NCBI GenBank assembly: GCA_016722705.1
Contig: JADKGN010000004.1
Location: 62,001 to 126,000 of the forward strand
Direction: 5' to 3'
Origin: Candidatus Dechloromonas phosphoritropha
GTDB lineage: Bacteria > Pseudomonadota > Gammaproteobacteria > Burkholderiales > Rhodocyclaceae
DNA length: 64,000 nt
Each line of letters begins with the position of its first letter. Position 1 is the first letter of the stretch. The notes below the pieces were generated by a model. That model had not been told where the DNA came from. It was given only the letters and a program-made list of their open reading frames with translations, and did no database searches. Shown piece after piece: positions 16,418 through 25,534 of the stretch. The position numbers and the translations under genes are program-made.

Positions 16418-18715
16418 ATGACCCACAGCGTACAAAACCGCGCCGGCTACGAGCCCGTGCTTCCCGGCCACTGGTCCGCCGAAGTCGAAACCTTGCTGAC
16501 TACTGCGGAAAAGCCGCAGGCCTGGATCGAAATCGACCTCGACGCCCGCCTGCACTTCGCCGACGGCCTGGTCATCATCACCAACCAGCGCCTGCTCGCC
16601 CGACCCCCGGGCGAAACCGCATGGCAGCAGTGGCCGTTGCGCAATGGCCTGCAACTCAACCACCTCGACCATGCCGGGGTCGGTACGCTGGAGCTGATCG
16701 ACGAACGGGGCCGCCTGGCCTGCTGGCGCTACACGCTGGCCAATAATCTGGCCGCCTTACGCGTCATCAGCGAATTCGAGCTGCAACTGAAGAGTCTGGC
16801 CAGTGGCCAGCCGGTGCTGCGGTCGACCGAGGATTTCTGCCCAAAATGCAAGGCGCCGCTTGAGCCAGGGGTGGACGAGTGCCCGATCTGCACTCAAGAA
16901 TCCGCAACGCCGCCGTCGACCTGGACCCTGTTCCGCCTGTGGCGCTTCGCCCGGCCCTACAAGACGCAATTGCTGGCCGGATTTCTGCTTGCCCTGGCGT
17001 CGACCGCGGCCACTCTGGTCGCCCCCTACCTGACCATGCCGCTGATGGATAACGTGCTGATCCCGTTCCAAAACGGCAAGCCGATCGACTGGGGGCTGGT
17101 CGAACTCTACCTCGGCGGCCTGCTCGGTGCCTCGCTGCTGGCCTGGGTTCTCGGCTGGCTGCGCACCTTCATCCTGGCGCTGGTCTCCGAGCGCATCGGC
17201 CGTGACCTGCGGACGACAACCTACGAGCACTTGCTCGGTCTGTCGCTCGAATACTTCGGCGGCAAGCGGACCGGCGACCTGATGGCGCGCATCGGCTCGG
17301 AAACCGACCGCATCAACCTTTTCCTTTCGCTGCACCTGCTCGATTTCGCCACCGATGTGCTGATGATCGTCATGACCGCCGCCATCCTGTTCTCAATCAA
17401 CCCCTGGCTGGCGATCGTCACGCTGCTCCCGCTGCCCTTCATCGCTTACATGATCCATTACGTGCGCGACAAGTTGCGCACCGGCTTCGAAAAAGTCGAC
17501 CGTGTCTGGGCCGAAGTGACCAACGTGCTGGCCGACACCATCCCCGGCATCCGCGTCGTCAAGGCCTTTGCTCAGGAAAAGCGCGAGGCTGAGCGCTTCC
17601 GCGAATCCAACTCGCGCAATCTGGCGATGAACGACCGCATCAACAAGACCTGGTCGCTGTTCTCACCGACCGTCACGCTGCTCACCGAGATCGGCCTGCT
17701 GGTCGTCTGGGCCTTCGGCATCTGGCAGATTTCCAAGGGCGACATCACGGTCGGCGTGCTGACCGCCTTCCTCGCCTATATTAGCCGTTTCTACACCCGC
17801 CTCGACTCGATGAGCCGCATCGTCTCGGTGACGCAGAAGGCTGCCGCCGGTGCCAAGCGCATTTTCGACATTCTTGACCACGTTTCCAGCGTCCCCGAGC
17901 CGACTAACCCGGTGCATCTCAAGACCCCGGTCGAGGGCCGTCTCGAATTGCGCAAGGCCAGCTTCCGCTACGGCACCCGTGCCGTGACCCGCGACGTCGA
18001 TCTGATGATCGAGCCGGGCGAGATGATCGGCCTGGTCGGCCATTCCGGGTCGGGCAAGAGCACACTGGTCAACCTGATCTGCCGCTTCTATGACGTCACC
18101 GAAGGCCAGGTACTGATCGACGGCGTCGATGTCCGTTCGGTGCCGGTCGCCGAATTCCGCCGCCACATCGGCCTCGTGCTGCAGGAGCCTTTCCTCTTCT
18201 TCGGCACCATCGCCGAGAACATCGCCTACGGCAAGCCCGATGCTTCACGCGAGGAAATCATCGCCGCCGCCCGCGCCGCACATGCCCACGAGTTCATCCT
18301 GCGCCTGGCGCACGGCTACGACTCACTGGTTGGCGAACGCGGCCAGGGCCTTTCCGGCGGCGAGCGCCAGCGCATTTCGATTGCCCGCGCTCTGCTGATC
18401 GACCCCAAGATCCTGATCCTCGACGAAGCAACTTCCTCGGTCGACACGGAAACCGAGAAGGAAATCCAGAAGGCGCTCGACAATCTGGTCCGTGGCCGCA
18501 CGACGATCGCCATCGCCCACCGCCTTTCCACGCTCCGGAAAGCCGACCGGCTGGTCGTCATGGATCGCGGTCGTCTCGTCGAACTGGGCAACCACGATGA
18601 ATTGATGGCCGCCGAAGGCCATTACTACCGGCTCTATCAGGCGCAGGCGCGCAATGTCGATACCGAGGCGCCGGAACTATTCATCAACATCATTCCCAAG
18701 ACTACGACCGCGTGA
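16418..18715 (+). CDS. Cyanophycin-locus ABC transporter, fused permease and ATPase
   Basis: 765 residues from ATG 16418; a longer frame from 16274 overlaps the divergent nirJ and is rejected. Residues 1-135 form a soluble PH/DUF1854-like region. A zinc ribbon follows, Cys141-x2-Cys144 and Cys155-x2-Cys158. Then come six predicted membrane helices of the MsbA-like exporter type and a nucleotide-binding domain: Walker A GHSGSGKST from residue 541, signature LSGGERQR near 645, Walker B ILILDEATS, H-loop AIAHRLS. It overlaps the DUF1854 gene and precedes two cyanophycin synthetases. This arrangement is named in protein family databases as cyanophycin metabolism-associated. The substrate is unknown. 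Confidence 0.85.
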   Translation: MTHSVQNRAGYEPVLPGHWSAEVETLLTTAEKPQAWIEIDLDARLHFADGLVIITNQRLLARPPGETAWQQWPLRNGLQLNHLDHAGVGTLELIDERGRLACWRYTLANNLAALRVISEFELQLKSLASGQPVLRSTEDFCPKCKAPLEPGVDECPICTQESATPPSTWTLFRLWRFARPYKTQLLAGFLLALASTAATLVAPYLTMPLMDNVLIPFQNGKPIDWGLVELYLGGLLGASLLAWVLGWLRTFILALVSERIGRDLRTTTYEHLLGLSLEYFGGKRTGDLMARIGSETDRINLFLSLHLLDFATDVLMIVMTAAILFSINPWLAIVTLLPLPFIAYMIHYVRDKLRTGFEKVDRVWAEVTNVLADTIPGIRVVKAFAQEKREAERFRESNSRNLAMNDRINKTWSLFSPTVTLLTEIGLLVVWAFGIWQISKGDITVGVLTAFLAYISRFYTRLDSMSRIVSVTQKAAAGAKRIFDILDHVSSVPEPTNPVHLKTPVEGRLELRKASFRYGTRAVTRDVDLMIEPGEMIGLVGHSGSGKSTLVNLICRFYDVTEGQVLIDGVDVRSVPVAEFRRHIGLVLQEPFLFFGTIAENIAYGKPDASREEIIAAARAAHAHEFILRLAHGYDSLVGERGQGLSGGERQRISIARALLIDPKILILDEATSSVDTETEKEIQKALDNLVRGRTTIAIAHRLSTLRKADRLVVMDRGRLVELGNHDELMAAEGHYYRLYQAQARNVDTEAPELFINIIPKTTTA

Positions 18716-19194
18716 CGACGAACATGGCGAAATCCAATTTTCAGCTGCAGCGCGATTCCTACGGTCAACTCGTTTTAACGGCCAAAAATGGCGACGTCCA
18801 TGTCGGCGTCGTGCCGGTGCGCACCTTCCCGATCGGCGCGCCCGACGAGGGCATTTCGCTGGTCAATGGCGAAGGCCATGAAGTCGGCTGGGTCGAACGC
18901 ATCGCCGACCTGGCGCCGGATAGCGGCCGGCTGGTCGAGGAAGAACTGGCGAGCCGCGAATTCATGCCGGAAATCGAGAAGATCGTCGAGGTTTCCAGTT
19001 TCGCCTGCCCGAGTACCTGGCAAGTTGCCACCAACCGTGGCAGGGCCGTGCTGATATTGAAAGGCGAGGAAGATATCCGGCGCCTGTCGCACACCCGGCT
19101 GCTGATTGCCGACACCCACGGCATCCAGTTCCTGATTCGCGATACCGCCGCGCTCGACCGCCACAGCCGGAAACTGCTCGACCGTTTCCTGTAA
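18712..19194 (+). CDS. DUF1854 protein of the cyanophycin locus
   Basis: 160 residues from GTG 18712, whose GTGA overlaps the stop of the ABC gene; ATG 18724 is the alternative start. It is a DUF1854 family protein with no signal peptide or membrane segment, and it is rich in beta-strand-like stretches (VHVGVVPVRTFPIGAPDEG). It is found next to cyanophycin synthetase genes in many betaproteobacteria, so a role in cyanophycin turnover or in assisting the adjacent transporter is likely. No catalytic motif is visible. Confidence 0.85.
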   Translation: MTTNMAKSNFQLQRDSYGQLVLTAKNGDVHVGVVPVRTFPIGAPDEGISLVNGEGHEVGWVERIADLAPDSGRLVEEELASREFMPEIEKIVEVSSFACPSTWQVATNRGRAVLILKGEEDIRRLSHTRLLIADTHGIQFLIRDTAALDRHSRKLLDRFL

Positions 19195-19233
19195 TCCGGG
19201 CTGTAACAAGAGGTACCCGGACATGACATTTTT

Positions 19234-19247
19234 TTGACGGGCGTCAG
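19234..19247 (+). promoter_or_regulatory. Possible FNR-like palindrome upstream of the cyanophycin synthetases
   Basis: TTGACGGGCGTCAG differs from a perfect TTGAC-N4-GTCAA dyad by one base. It is the same dyad class as the site upstream of nirJ 2.9 kb away. It lies 82 bases before the chosen start of the first synthetase gene. No convincing -10 box at the right distance was identified, so this is weak. Confidence 0.3.
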
Positions 19248-19328
19248 CCATGTTCCGCCGAAAGCGTTAATAATTACCAATTGCCGCATCATTCTTTCCA
19301 CCGTGAGACGGAGACGGGCGTGCCAAAC

Positions 19329-21572
19329 ATGAAGAAAAAAGACATCATCATCAGGGAGATCATTCCCCTGCGTGGCCCGAACATGTGGACCTACCGTCCG
19401 GTGCTCGAAGCCTGGGTCGAACTCGGGGAACTGGAAGAGTATCCGTCGAACAAGATCCCCGGCTTCTACGAGCGGCTTACGGCCTGGCTTCCCTCGCTGA
19501 TCGAGCACCGCTGCAGCTACGGCGAGCATGGGGGCTTCCTGCGCCGCGTCCGGGAGGGCACGTGGGCCGGCCACATCCTCGAACACGTCACGCTCGAACT
19601 GCAGAATCTCGCCGGCCTCCCCGGCGGCTTCGGCAAGGCCCGCGAAACTTCGGAATACGGGGTCTACAAGGTCGTCGTCCGCGCCTGGCACGAGGAGGTC
19701 ACCCGCACCGCGCTGCACATGGCCCGCGACCTGATCATGGCGGCGATCGAGGACCAGCCGTTCGACGTCGAGGCCGCCATCGAGGAACTGGGCGACATGG
19801 TGGATTCCAAGTGCCTCGGGCCGTCGACCGCAAGTATCGTCGATGCCGCCGACGACCGCGACATCCCGACCATCCGCCTGCTCGCCGACGGCAACCTGGT
19901 GCAGATCGGCTACAGCGCCGCGATGCGCCGCATCTGGACCGCCGAGACCGACCGCACCAGCGCTATTGCCGAAACGATCTCGCGCGACAAGGACCTGACC
20001 AAGGAACTCATCTCGTCATGCGGCGTGCCGATTCCCGAAGGCCGCGAGGTTGCCAGCGTCGCCGATGCCTGGGAGGCCGCCGAGGAGATCGGCCTGCCAG
20101 TCTGCGTCAAGCCACGCGATGGCAATCATGGCCGGGGGGTGTTCATCGATGTCAAGACCCGCGAGGAAGTCGAAAAGGCTTACGCCGTCGCCATCGACGA
20201 AGGCACGGCGGTCCTTGTCGAACGCTCGATTCCCGGCACCGAGCATCGCCTGCTGGTGATTGGCGGCAAGCTGGCGGCCGCCAATCGCGGCGACATGATT
20301 ACCGTGACCGGCGATGGCAAGTCCACCGTCGATGAACTGATCGCCACCCAGATCAACACCGACCCGCGCCGTGGCCACTCCGAACTGCATCCGCTTTCGA
20401 TAATTCATATCGACTCGGCGGCACGCATGGAACTCTCGCGCCAGGGACTCGAACCTGATGCCGTTCCGGCCAAAGACCGCAATGTCCTGATCCAGCGCAA
20501 CGCCAACCATGCGTTCGATGTCACCGACGAGGTCCATCCGGAAACCGCCGAACTGGCCGCGCTGGCCGCACGGATCGTCGGACTCGATATCGCCGGCATC
20601 GACCTCGTCTGCCAGGATATTTCCAGACCGCTGGGCGAACAGGGCGGCGCAATCGTCGAGGTGAATGCCGGCCCCAGCCTGCTGATGCACCTGCGCCCCG
20701 GCGTCGGCAAGCCACGCCCGGTCGGTAAGGCGATCGTCGACAGCCTGTTCGCTGAAGGTGAAAGCGGCCGCATTCCGGTCGTCGGCATCAGCGGGACGCA
20801 TGGCAAGACCGCCGTCGCCAAGCTGCTGGCCCACCTGATCTACCTCTCCGGCCGGCGCGTCGGACTGGCCTGCAGCGACGGCCTGTATATCGACCGGCGT
20901 CATGTCCAGAAGTCCGATGGCGCCAACTGGGCATCGGGCCACCGTCTGCTGCTCAACCCCGCCGTCGAGGCGGCGGTGATTGAGAACGGCGGCCGCACCA
21001 TCCTTGGCGAAGGACTGGCCTACGACCGCTGCCAGGTGGGTATCGTCACTAATATCGACCCGACGGCGGAAAACCTCGCGCGCTGGGATGTCCACCCGAG
21101 TGGCGGCGAGTATTTCACGACCTACCGCAACGTCTACCGCACACAGGTCGATGTCGTCCTGCGCAATGGCTGCACGGTGCTCAATGCCAGCGACGAGATC
21201 GTCGCCAGCCTGGCCGAACTCTCCGATGGCGAGGTCATCTTTTTCGCCGCCGATCCGGCCTGCCCGGCCTTGGCGGAACACATTGCCGCCGGCAAACGTG
21301 GCATCTTCGTACGCGACGGCCGCATCACGCTGGCCACCGGCGGCGAGGAAATCCGTCTCTGCCGCCTCGGCGACGTGCCGCTGATCGGCAGGCAAAAGGA
21401 CCCCTCCACCATCGCCAACGTGCTGGCGGCCGTTGCCGCCGGCTGGGCGCTGGGACTGACCAAGGAAGTGATCGGCACCGGGGTCAAGACCTTCGGTCTC
21501 GAACTGCCCGACCCTGCCGCCCTGTTGCCGCAGAGCGCCAGACGGTCGCCCCCGGTGGCATTCCGGAACTAG
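19329..21572 (+). CDS. cphA2: Cyanophycin synthetase-like protein, short (CphA2-type) paralogue
   Basis: 747 residues from ATG 19329; GTG 19320 and ATG 19281 are alternatives. Order: N-terminal CphA domain (residues 1-160), an ATP-grasp domain (VCVKPRDGNHGRGVFIDV is its nucleotide-binding part), and a Mur-ligase-like domain with P-loop GTHGKT beginning near residue 489. It is about 110 residues shorter than its neighbour and lacks most of the Mur-ligase C-terminal domain. Its P-loop reads GTHGKTAV instead of GTNGKTTT. Short paralogues of this kind (CphA2 in cyanobacteria, CphA' in Cupriavidus) have altered substrate use, for example polymerising beta-Asp-Arg dipeptides. That function is inferred here. 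Confidence 0.85.
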   Translation: MKKKDIIIREIIPLRGPNMWTYRPVLEAWVELGELEEYPSNKIPGFYERLTAWLPSLIEHRCSYGEHGGFLRRVREGTWAGHILEHVTLELQNLAGLPGGFGKARETSEYGVYKVVVRAWHEEVTRTALHMARDLIMAAIEDQPFDVEAAIEELGDMVDSKCLGPSTASIVDAADDRDIPTIRLLADGNLVQIGYSAAMRRIWTAETDRTSAIAETISRDKDLTKELISSCGVPIPEGREVASVADAWEAAEEIGLPVCVKPRDGNHGRGVFIDVKTREEVEKAYAVAIDEGTAVLVERSIPGTEHRLLVIGGKLAAANRGDMITVTGDGKSTVDELIATQINTDPRRGHSELHPLSIIHIDSAARMELSRQGLEPDAVPAKDRNVLIQRNANHAFDVTDEVHPETAELAALAARIVGLDIAGIDLVCQDISRPLGEQGGAIVEVNAGPSLLMHLRPGVGKPRPVGKAIVDSLFAEGESGRIPVVGISGTHGKTAVAKLLAHLIYLSGRRVGLACSDGLYIDRRHVQKSDGANWASGHRLLLNPAVEAAVIENGGRTILGEGLAYDRCQVGIVTNIDPTAENLARWDVHPSGGEYFTTYRNVYRTQVDVVLRNGCTVLNASDEIVASLAELSDGEVIFFAADPACPALAEHIAAGKRGIFVRDGRITLATGGEEIRLCRLGDVPLIGRQKDPSTIANVLAAVAAGWALGLTKEVIGTGVKTFGLELPDPAALLPQSARRSPPVAFRN

Positions 21573-21596
21573 CTAGCAAAGCAAGGAAGAGTTTTC

Positions 21597-24167
21597 ATGG
21601 ACGTTTCCCGTATTCGTGCCCTGCGCGGCCCCAATCTGTGGAGCCGGCACACGGCGATCCAGGCCATCGTCACCTGCGAGGGTGCCGAATGCGCGATCGC
21701 CGACCTGCCCGGTTTCGAAGCCTGCCTGCGCGACCGCTTCCCCGAACTCGGTGACCTGATCCCCGCCGACCATCTCGACACCGTTTCGATGGCGCACGCG
21801 CTGGAATTCGCCGCCCTCGGACTGCAGGCGCAGGCCGGTTGTCCGGTCACCTTCAGTCGCTCGGCGCAGGCTGTCGAGACCGGCATCTACCAGGTGGTCG
21901 TCGAGTACACCGAGGAAGACGTCGGCCGCCTGGCCTTCGATCTCGCCGAACAACTGTGCAATGCGGCGCTCAACGACCAGCCCTTCGACCTCGAAGGCGC
22001 GCTCGGACAGCTGCGCGAACTGGACGAGGACATCCGCCTCGGGCCGTCGACCGGCGCCATCGTTTCCGCAGCCGTGGCGCGCGGCATTCCGTATCGCCGC
22101 CTGACACAGGGCAGCCTCGTGCAGTTCGGCTGGGGCAGCAAGCAGAGGCGCATCCAGGCCGCCGAAACCAGCTTCACCAGCGCCATTGCCGAATCAATCG
22201 CCCAGGACAAGGAACTGACCAAGAAACTTCTCGGCGCCGCCGGCGTCGCCGTGCCGAAAGGTCGCCCGGTCGCGGACGAGGACGATGCCTGGGCCGCCGC
22301 CCGGGAAATCGGCTTTCCGGTCGTCGTCAAGCCTCGCGACGGCAACCAGGGCAAGGGCATTTCGGTCAACCTGACGAGCGAGGAGCAGGTGCGCCAAGCC
22401 TACCGCGTCGCCATCGAGTTTCGTGACGACATCCTCGTCGAGAAGTACCTTCCCGGCCACGATTACCGGCTGCTGGTCATCGGCGACAAGCTGATCGCCG
22501 CCGCCCGCCGCGACCCGCCGCTGGTCATCGGCGATGGGATCCAAAACGTTCGCCAACTCGTCGACCAGGTCAATCGCGATCCCCGGCGCAGCGATGGCCA
22601 TGCTACTTCGCTGACCAAGATTCGCTTCGACGACGTGGCTATCGCCCGCTTGGCCGAGCAAGGCTACGATGCCGACTCCGTGCCGCCGCGCGGCGCCCGG
22701 ATCATCCTGCGCAACAACGCCAACCTGTCCACCGGCGGCACGGCGACCGACGTCACCGACGATGTGCACCCAGAACTTGCCGCCAGCGCCGTCGCGGCGG
22801 CCCAGACCGTCGGCCTCGACATCTGCGGCATCGATGTCGTCTGCGACACGATGCTCAAGCCGCTAGAGGAACAGAGCGGCGGCGTCGTCGAAGTCAATGC
22901 CGCGCCCGGCCTGCGCATGCACCTCGACCCGTCGTTCGGCAAGGGCCGCGCGGTTGGCGAGGCAATCGTCAACATGATTTTTCCCCCCGGCGACAATGCC
23001 CGCATCCCGGTCGTCGCCATCGCCGGCACCAACGGCAAGACCACCACGAGCCGCCTGATCGCTCGCATCTTCGAGAGCAACGGCCTGCGTGTGGGAATGA
23101 CCAGCACCGACGGCCTCTACATCCAGGGAAAGCGCACCGATGATGGCGACTGCAGCGGCCCGCGCAGCGCACGCAACGTCCTGCTGCACCCGGACGTCGA
23201 TGCCGCTGTCTTCGAAACCGCTCGCGGCGGCGTGCTGCGCGAGGGATTGGGCTTCGACATGTGCGACGTCGCGGTCATCACCAACATCGGCATCGGCGAC
23301 CACCTCGGTCTCAACTTCATCACCACGGTCGATGAACTCGCCGTCGTCAAGCGGGTCATCGTCGAGAATGTCGCGCCGGGGGGCACGGCAGTCCTCAACG
23401 CCGCCGATCCGATCGTCGTCGCCATGGCGCAGCATTGCCATGGCTCGGTCATCTACTTTGCCCAGGATCGCGCGAACCCGGTGCTGGCCACCCAGCGCGC
23501 ACAGGGCAGGCGCGTCGTCCATGTCAAACGCGATGCCATCGTCTGTTGCGAAGGCCGCCGGATACACAGCATCCCGCTCGCCAACATTCCGATCACGCGC
23601 AATGGCGCCATCGGCTTCCAGGTCGAGAACGCGATGGCGGCCATCGCCACCGGCTGGGCGCTGGGCTTCGCCTGGGAAGTTATCGAACGCGCCCTGTCCG
23701 GATTCGTGAACGATGCGCAGACCGCCCCCGGCCGCTTCAATGTCTTCGATTACAAGGGCGCCACCCTGATCGCCGACTACGGACACAACCCCGACGCCAT
23801 CCAGGCACTGGTCAAGGCCATCGAAAACATGCCAGCAACGCGCCGGTCGGTCGTGATCAGTGGCGCCGGCGACCGTCGCGACGACGATATCCGCCAGCAG
23901 ACGGAAATCCTCGGCGAGTCATTCGACGACGTGATTCTCTATCAGGATGCCTGTCAGCGCGGCCGCGAGGACGGCGAGGTCATCGCCCTGCTCCGTGAAG
24001 GCCTTGCGAATGCCCACCGGACCCGGCAGATCGATGCCATCACCGGCGAATTCCTGGCCATCGACACCGCCCTCGCCCGTCTGCAGGCCGGCGACCTTTG
24101 CCTGATCCTGATCGACCAGGTCGAGGAGGCGCTGGCTCACATCGCCAGACGAGTCGCCGAAGCGTAA
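21597..24167 (+). CDS. cphA: Cyanophycin synthetase
   Basis: 856 residues, close to the usual 870-900. It has the N-terminal domain, an ATP-grasp domain (VVVKPRDGNQGKGISVNL) that activates the polyaspartate backbone, and a Mur-ligase domain with P-loop GTNGKTTTSRL from about residue 477. It also keeps the C-terminal Mur domain including DYGHNPDAIQALV. The enzyme adds Asp and then Arg, using ATP, to make the nitrogen store multi-L-arginyl-poly-L-aspartate. AAGGAAG precedes ATG 21597, 24 bases after the short paralogue. No cyanophycinase gene is in the window. Confidence 0.95.
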   Translation: MDVSRIRALRGPNLWSRHTAIQAIVTCEGAECAIADLPGFEACLRDRFPELGDLIPADHLDTVSMAHALEFAALGLQAQAGCPVTFSRSAQAVETGIYQVVVEYTEEDVGRLAFDLAEQLCNAALNDQPFDLEGALGQLRELDEDIRLGPSTGAIVSAAVARGIPYRRLTQGSLVQFGWGSKQRRIQAAETSFTSAIAESIAQDKELTKKLLGAAGVAVPKGRPVADEDDAWAAAREIGFPVVVKPRDGNQGKGISVNLTSEEQVRQAYRVAIEFRDDILVEKYLPGHDYRLLVIGDKLIAAARRDPPLVIGDGIQNVRQLVDQVNRDPRRSDGHATSLTKIRFDDVAIARLAEQGYDADSVPPRGARIILRNNANLSTGGTATDVTDDVHPELAASAVAAAQTVGLDICGIDVVCDTMLKPLEEQSGGVVEVNAAPGLRMHLDPSFGKGRAVGEAIVNMIFPPGDNARIPVVAIAGTNGKTTTSRLIARIFESNGLRVGMTSTDGLYIQGKRTDDGDCSGPRSARNVLLHPDVDAAVFETARGGVLREGLGFDMCDVAVITNIGIGDHLGLNFITTVDELAVVKRVIVENVAPGGTAVLNAADPIVVAMAQHCHGSVIYFAQDRANPVLATQRAQGRRVVHVKRDAIVCCEGRRIHSIPLANIPITRNGAIGFQVENAMAAIATGWALGFAWEVIERALSGFVNDAQTAPGRFNVFDYKGATLIADYGHNPDAIQALVKAIENMPATRRSVVISGAGDRRDDDIRQQTEILGESFDDVILYQDACQRGREDGEVIALLREGLANAHRTRQIDAITGEFLAIDTALARLQAGDLCLILIDQVEEALAHIARRVAEA

Positions 24168-24177
24168 CGCATTGGTC

Positions 24178-24205
24178 GCCGAAGGAGTGACACCGCTCCT
24201 TCGGC
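24178..24205 (+). terminator. Strong hairpin after cphA
   Basis: GCCGAAGGAG (24178-24187) pairs perfectly with CTCCTTCGGC (24196-24205) around an 8-base loop. It sits between the cphA stop and the convergent regulator remnant. There is no T-run on either side, so it may act as an RNA 3'-end stabiliser or weak bidirectional terminator. Confidence 0.55.
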
Positions 24206-24212
24206 ACGCGAT

Positions 24213-25090
24213 TCAGTCGCCCAGTTCATGCTGCTTGATCAAACGGTAGATATTGCGCTCGCTGATACCAAGCACCAAGGTCGCCTTTGCCCAATTTCCA
24301 CCATGGCGAAGCGGTGACACGCGGATCACGAAGCTGGCCAGCCGGAAATAGAGGTCACAGCGAAAGCTTCCAGCCTCGCTCATTTCGCCCAGTTCCCGGT
24401 TGCTGGCGACGACAAAGCGCACGTTCACCCGCAATGCCGGGGTGCCACCAAGGCGGCAAAATGTATCGGTTTCCAGCACGCGCAGCAGCTTTACCTGAAT
24501 CACCGGGCTGGTTTCACCAATTTCATCGAGAAACAGCGTGCTTCCCTCCGCCTCTTCGATCAAGCCCTTCTTCTGGCGGTCGGCACTGGTAAAGCCGCCG
24601 CGCTCATGGCCAAAAATTTCCGATTCGAACAGGGTTTCCTGCAATATTTCGCCGTCGACCGTAACCATCTCGCGGCCGCAGCGGGCACTCCTTCGCTGCA
24701 GAGCCTGGGCGACCATTTCCTTCCCGGTGCCGGATTCGCCCTGTATCAACAGCGTTGCATCGGTGGGTGCGACGGCCTCGATCAGGTCAAGACTTCCAGC
24801 ATGGCGCGCGAATTGCCGAGCAGCGGACCCGGTTGCCAGGATTCCAGCTGACGCCGGTAGAACTCGTTGCGCTGGCGCAGTTCCGTGCTGTCCAGCTCGC
24901 GGCGGATGCCAATCTCCAGCTCATCGAGCCCCACCGGCTTGGTCAGGTACTCCACCGCACCGGCCTGGATCAGGCTCACCGTATTGCGAATCGAACCATA
25001 CCCGATCAACACCACAATCGGATACTGAGCGGAGAGCGTTTCACCAGCTTCGGCGTGTCGGTATCCGGCAACTTGAGATCGATGAAAATC
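24213..25090 (-). pseudogene. Sigma-54 response regulator (NtrC type), decayed
   Basis: Fragments in order on the minus strand: a receiver piece (PDLIFIDLKLPDTD, phosphoacceptor Asp), then after a frameshift SAQYPIVVLIGYGSIRN and VEYLTKPVGLDELE (conserved Lys). After another frameshift comes the AAA+ domain with Walker A GESGTGKE, a variant of the GAFTGA loop (RGGFTSADRQ) and Walker B STLFLDEIGE. The later part of the AAA+ domain is deleted: FVIRVSPLRHGGNWAKATL joins the central domain directly to the Fis-type HTH (LGISERNIYRLIKQHELGD). At least two frameshifts and one internal deletion mean it cannot be functional. It is adjacent to the molybdoenzyme operon it may once have controlled. Confidence 0.8.
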
Positions 25091-25520
25091 AGGTCAGGCT
25101 TCCTCCTTGCGGCATCGCATGGTGCGCATTCTGCGCCAGGTTGAGAACTACCATGCGCAGGTCGCTGTCATCGGCGAGGTCGCGCAAGTCGTCCACGGCC
25201 AATTCCAGATGCTGCTCGACCCCATGGCTCTGTGCATCGAAATCGAGTAACTGCAGCGTGTCGCTCACCGCCCGGTTGACCGATACAATCTGCTCCTGTT
25301 GCCGTGGCAGGCGGGAAAGTAACAGCAGACGCCGGGTAACGCCGCTACAGCGCTCGATTTCCGCATTCATCATTTCCAGATAGCTGCAAATGCGTTCCGC
25401 ATCGGCATTTCCCTGGCGAAAACTCCGCAACAAACCGTCGACGGCAAGGCGCATTGAACCCAGCGGATTGTGGATTTCGTGAGCAATGCCCGCCGCCAAG
25501 CCAGCATGGCGGGGAACTCC
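25085..25520 (-). pseudogene. Sensor histidine kinase remnant
   Basis: A stretch of about 135 codons (25499 down to 25089) holds the dimerisation/H-box LAAGIAHEIHNPLGSMRLAV with the phosphoacceptor His, then the helix pair, and the start of the ATPase domain up to the N-box NLAQNAHHAMPQGG. The G-boxes are missing: the sequence runs straight into the receiver fragment of the response regulator, showing a deletion across the two genes. Sensor domains upstream are also absent, where the torD-like gene ends. It is the partner of the ruined sigma-54 regulator. Confidence 0.75.
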
Positions 25521-25534
25521 GCAGTATCGGGAAA

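Noticed and set aside
20016..21395. A 459-codon open frame antisense to the short cyanophycin synthetase
   Set aside because: The plus-strand gene has clear ATP-grasp and Mur motifs; the antisense translation has none.
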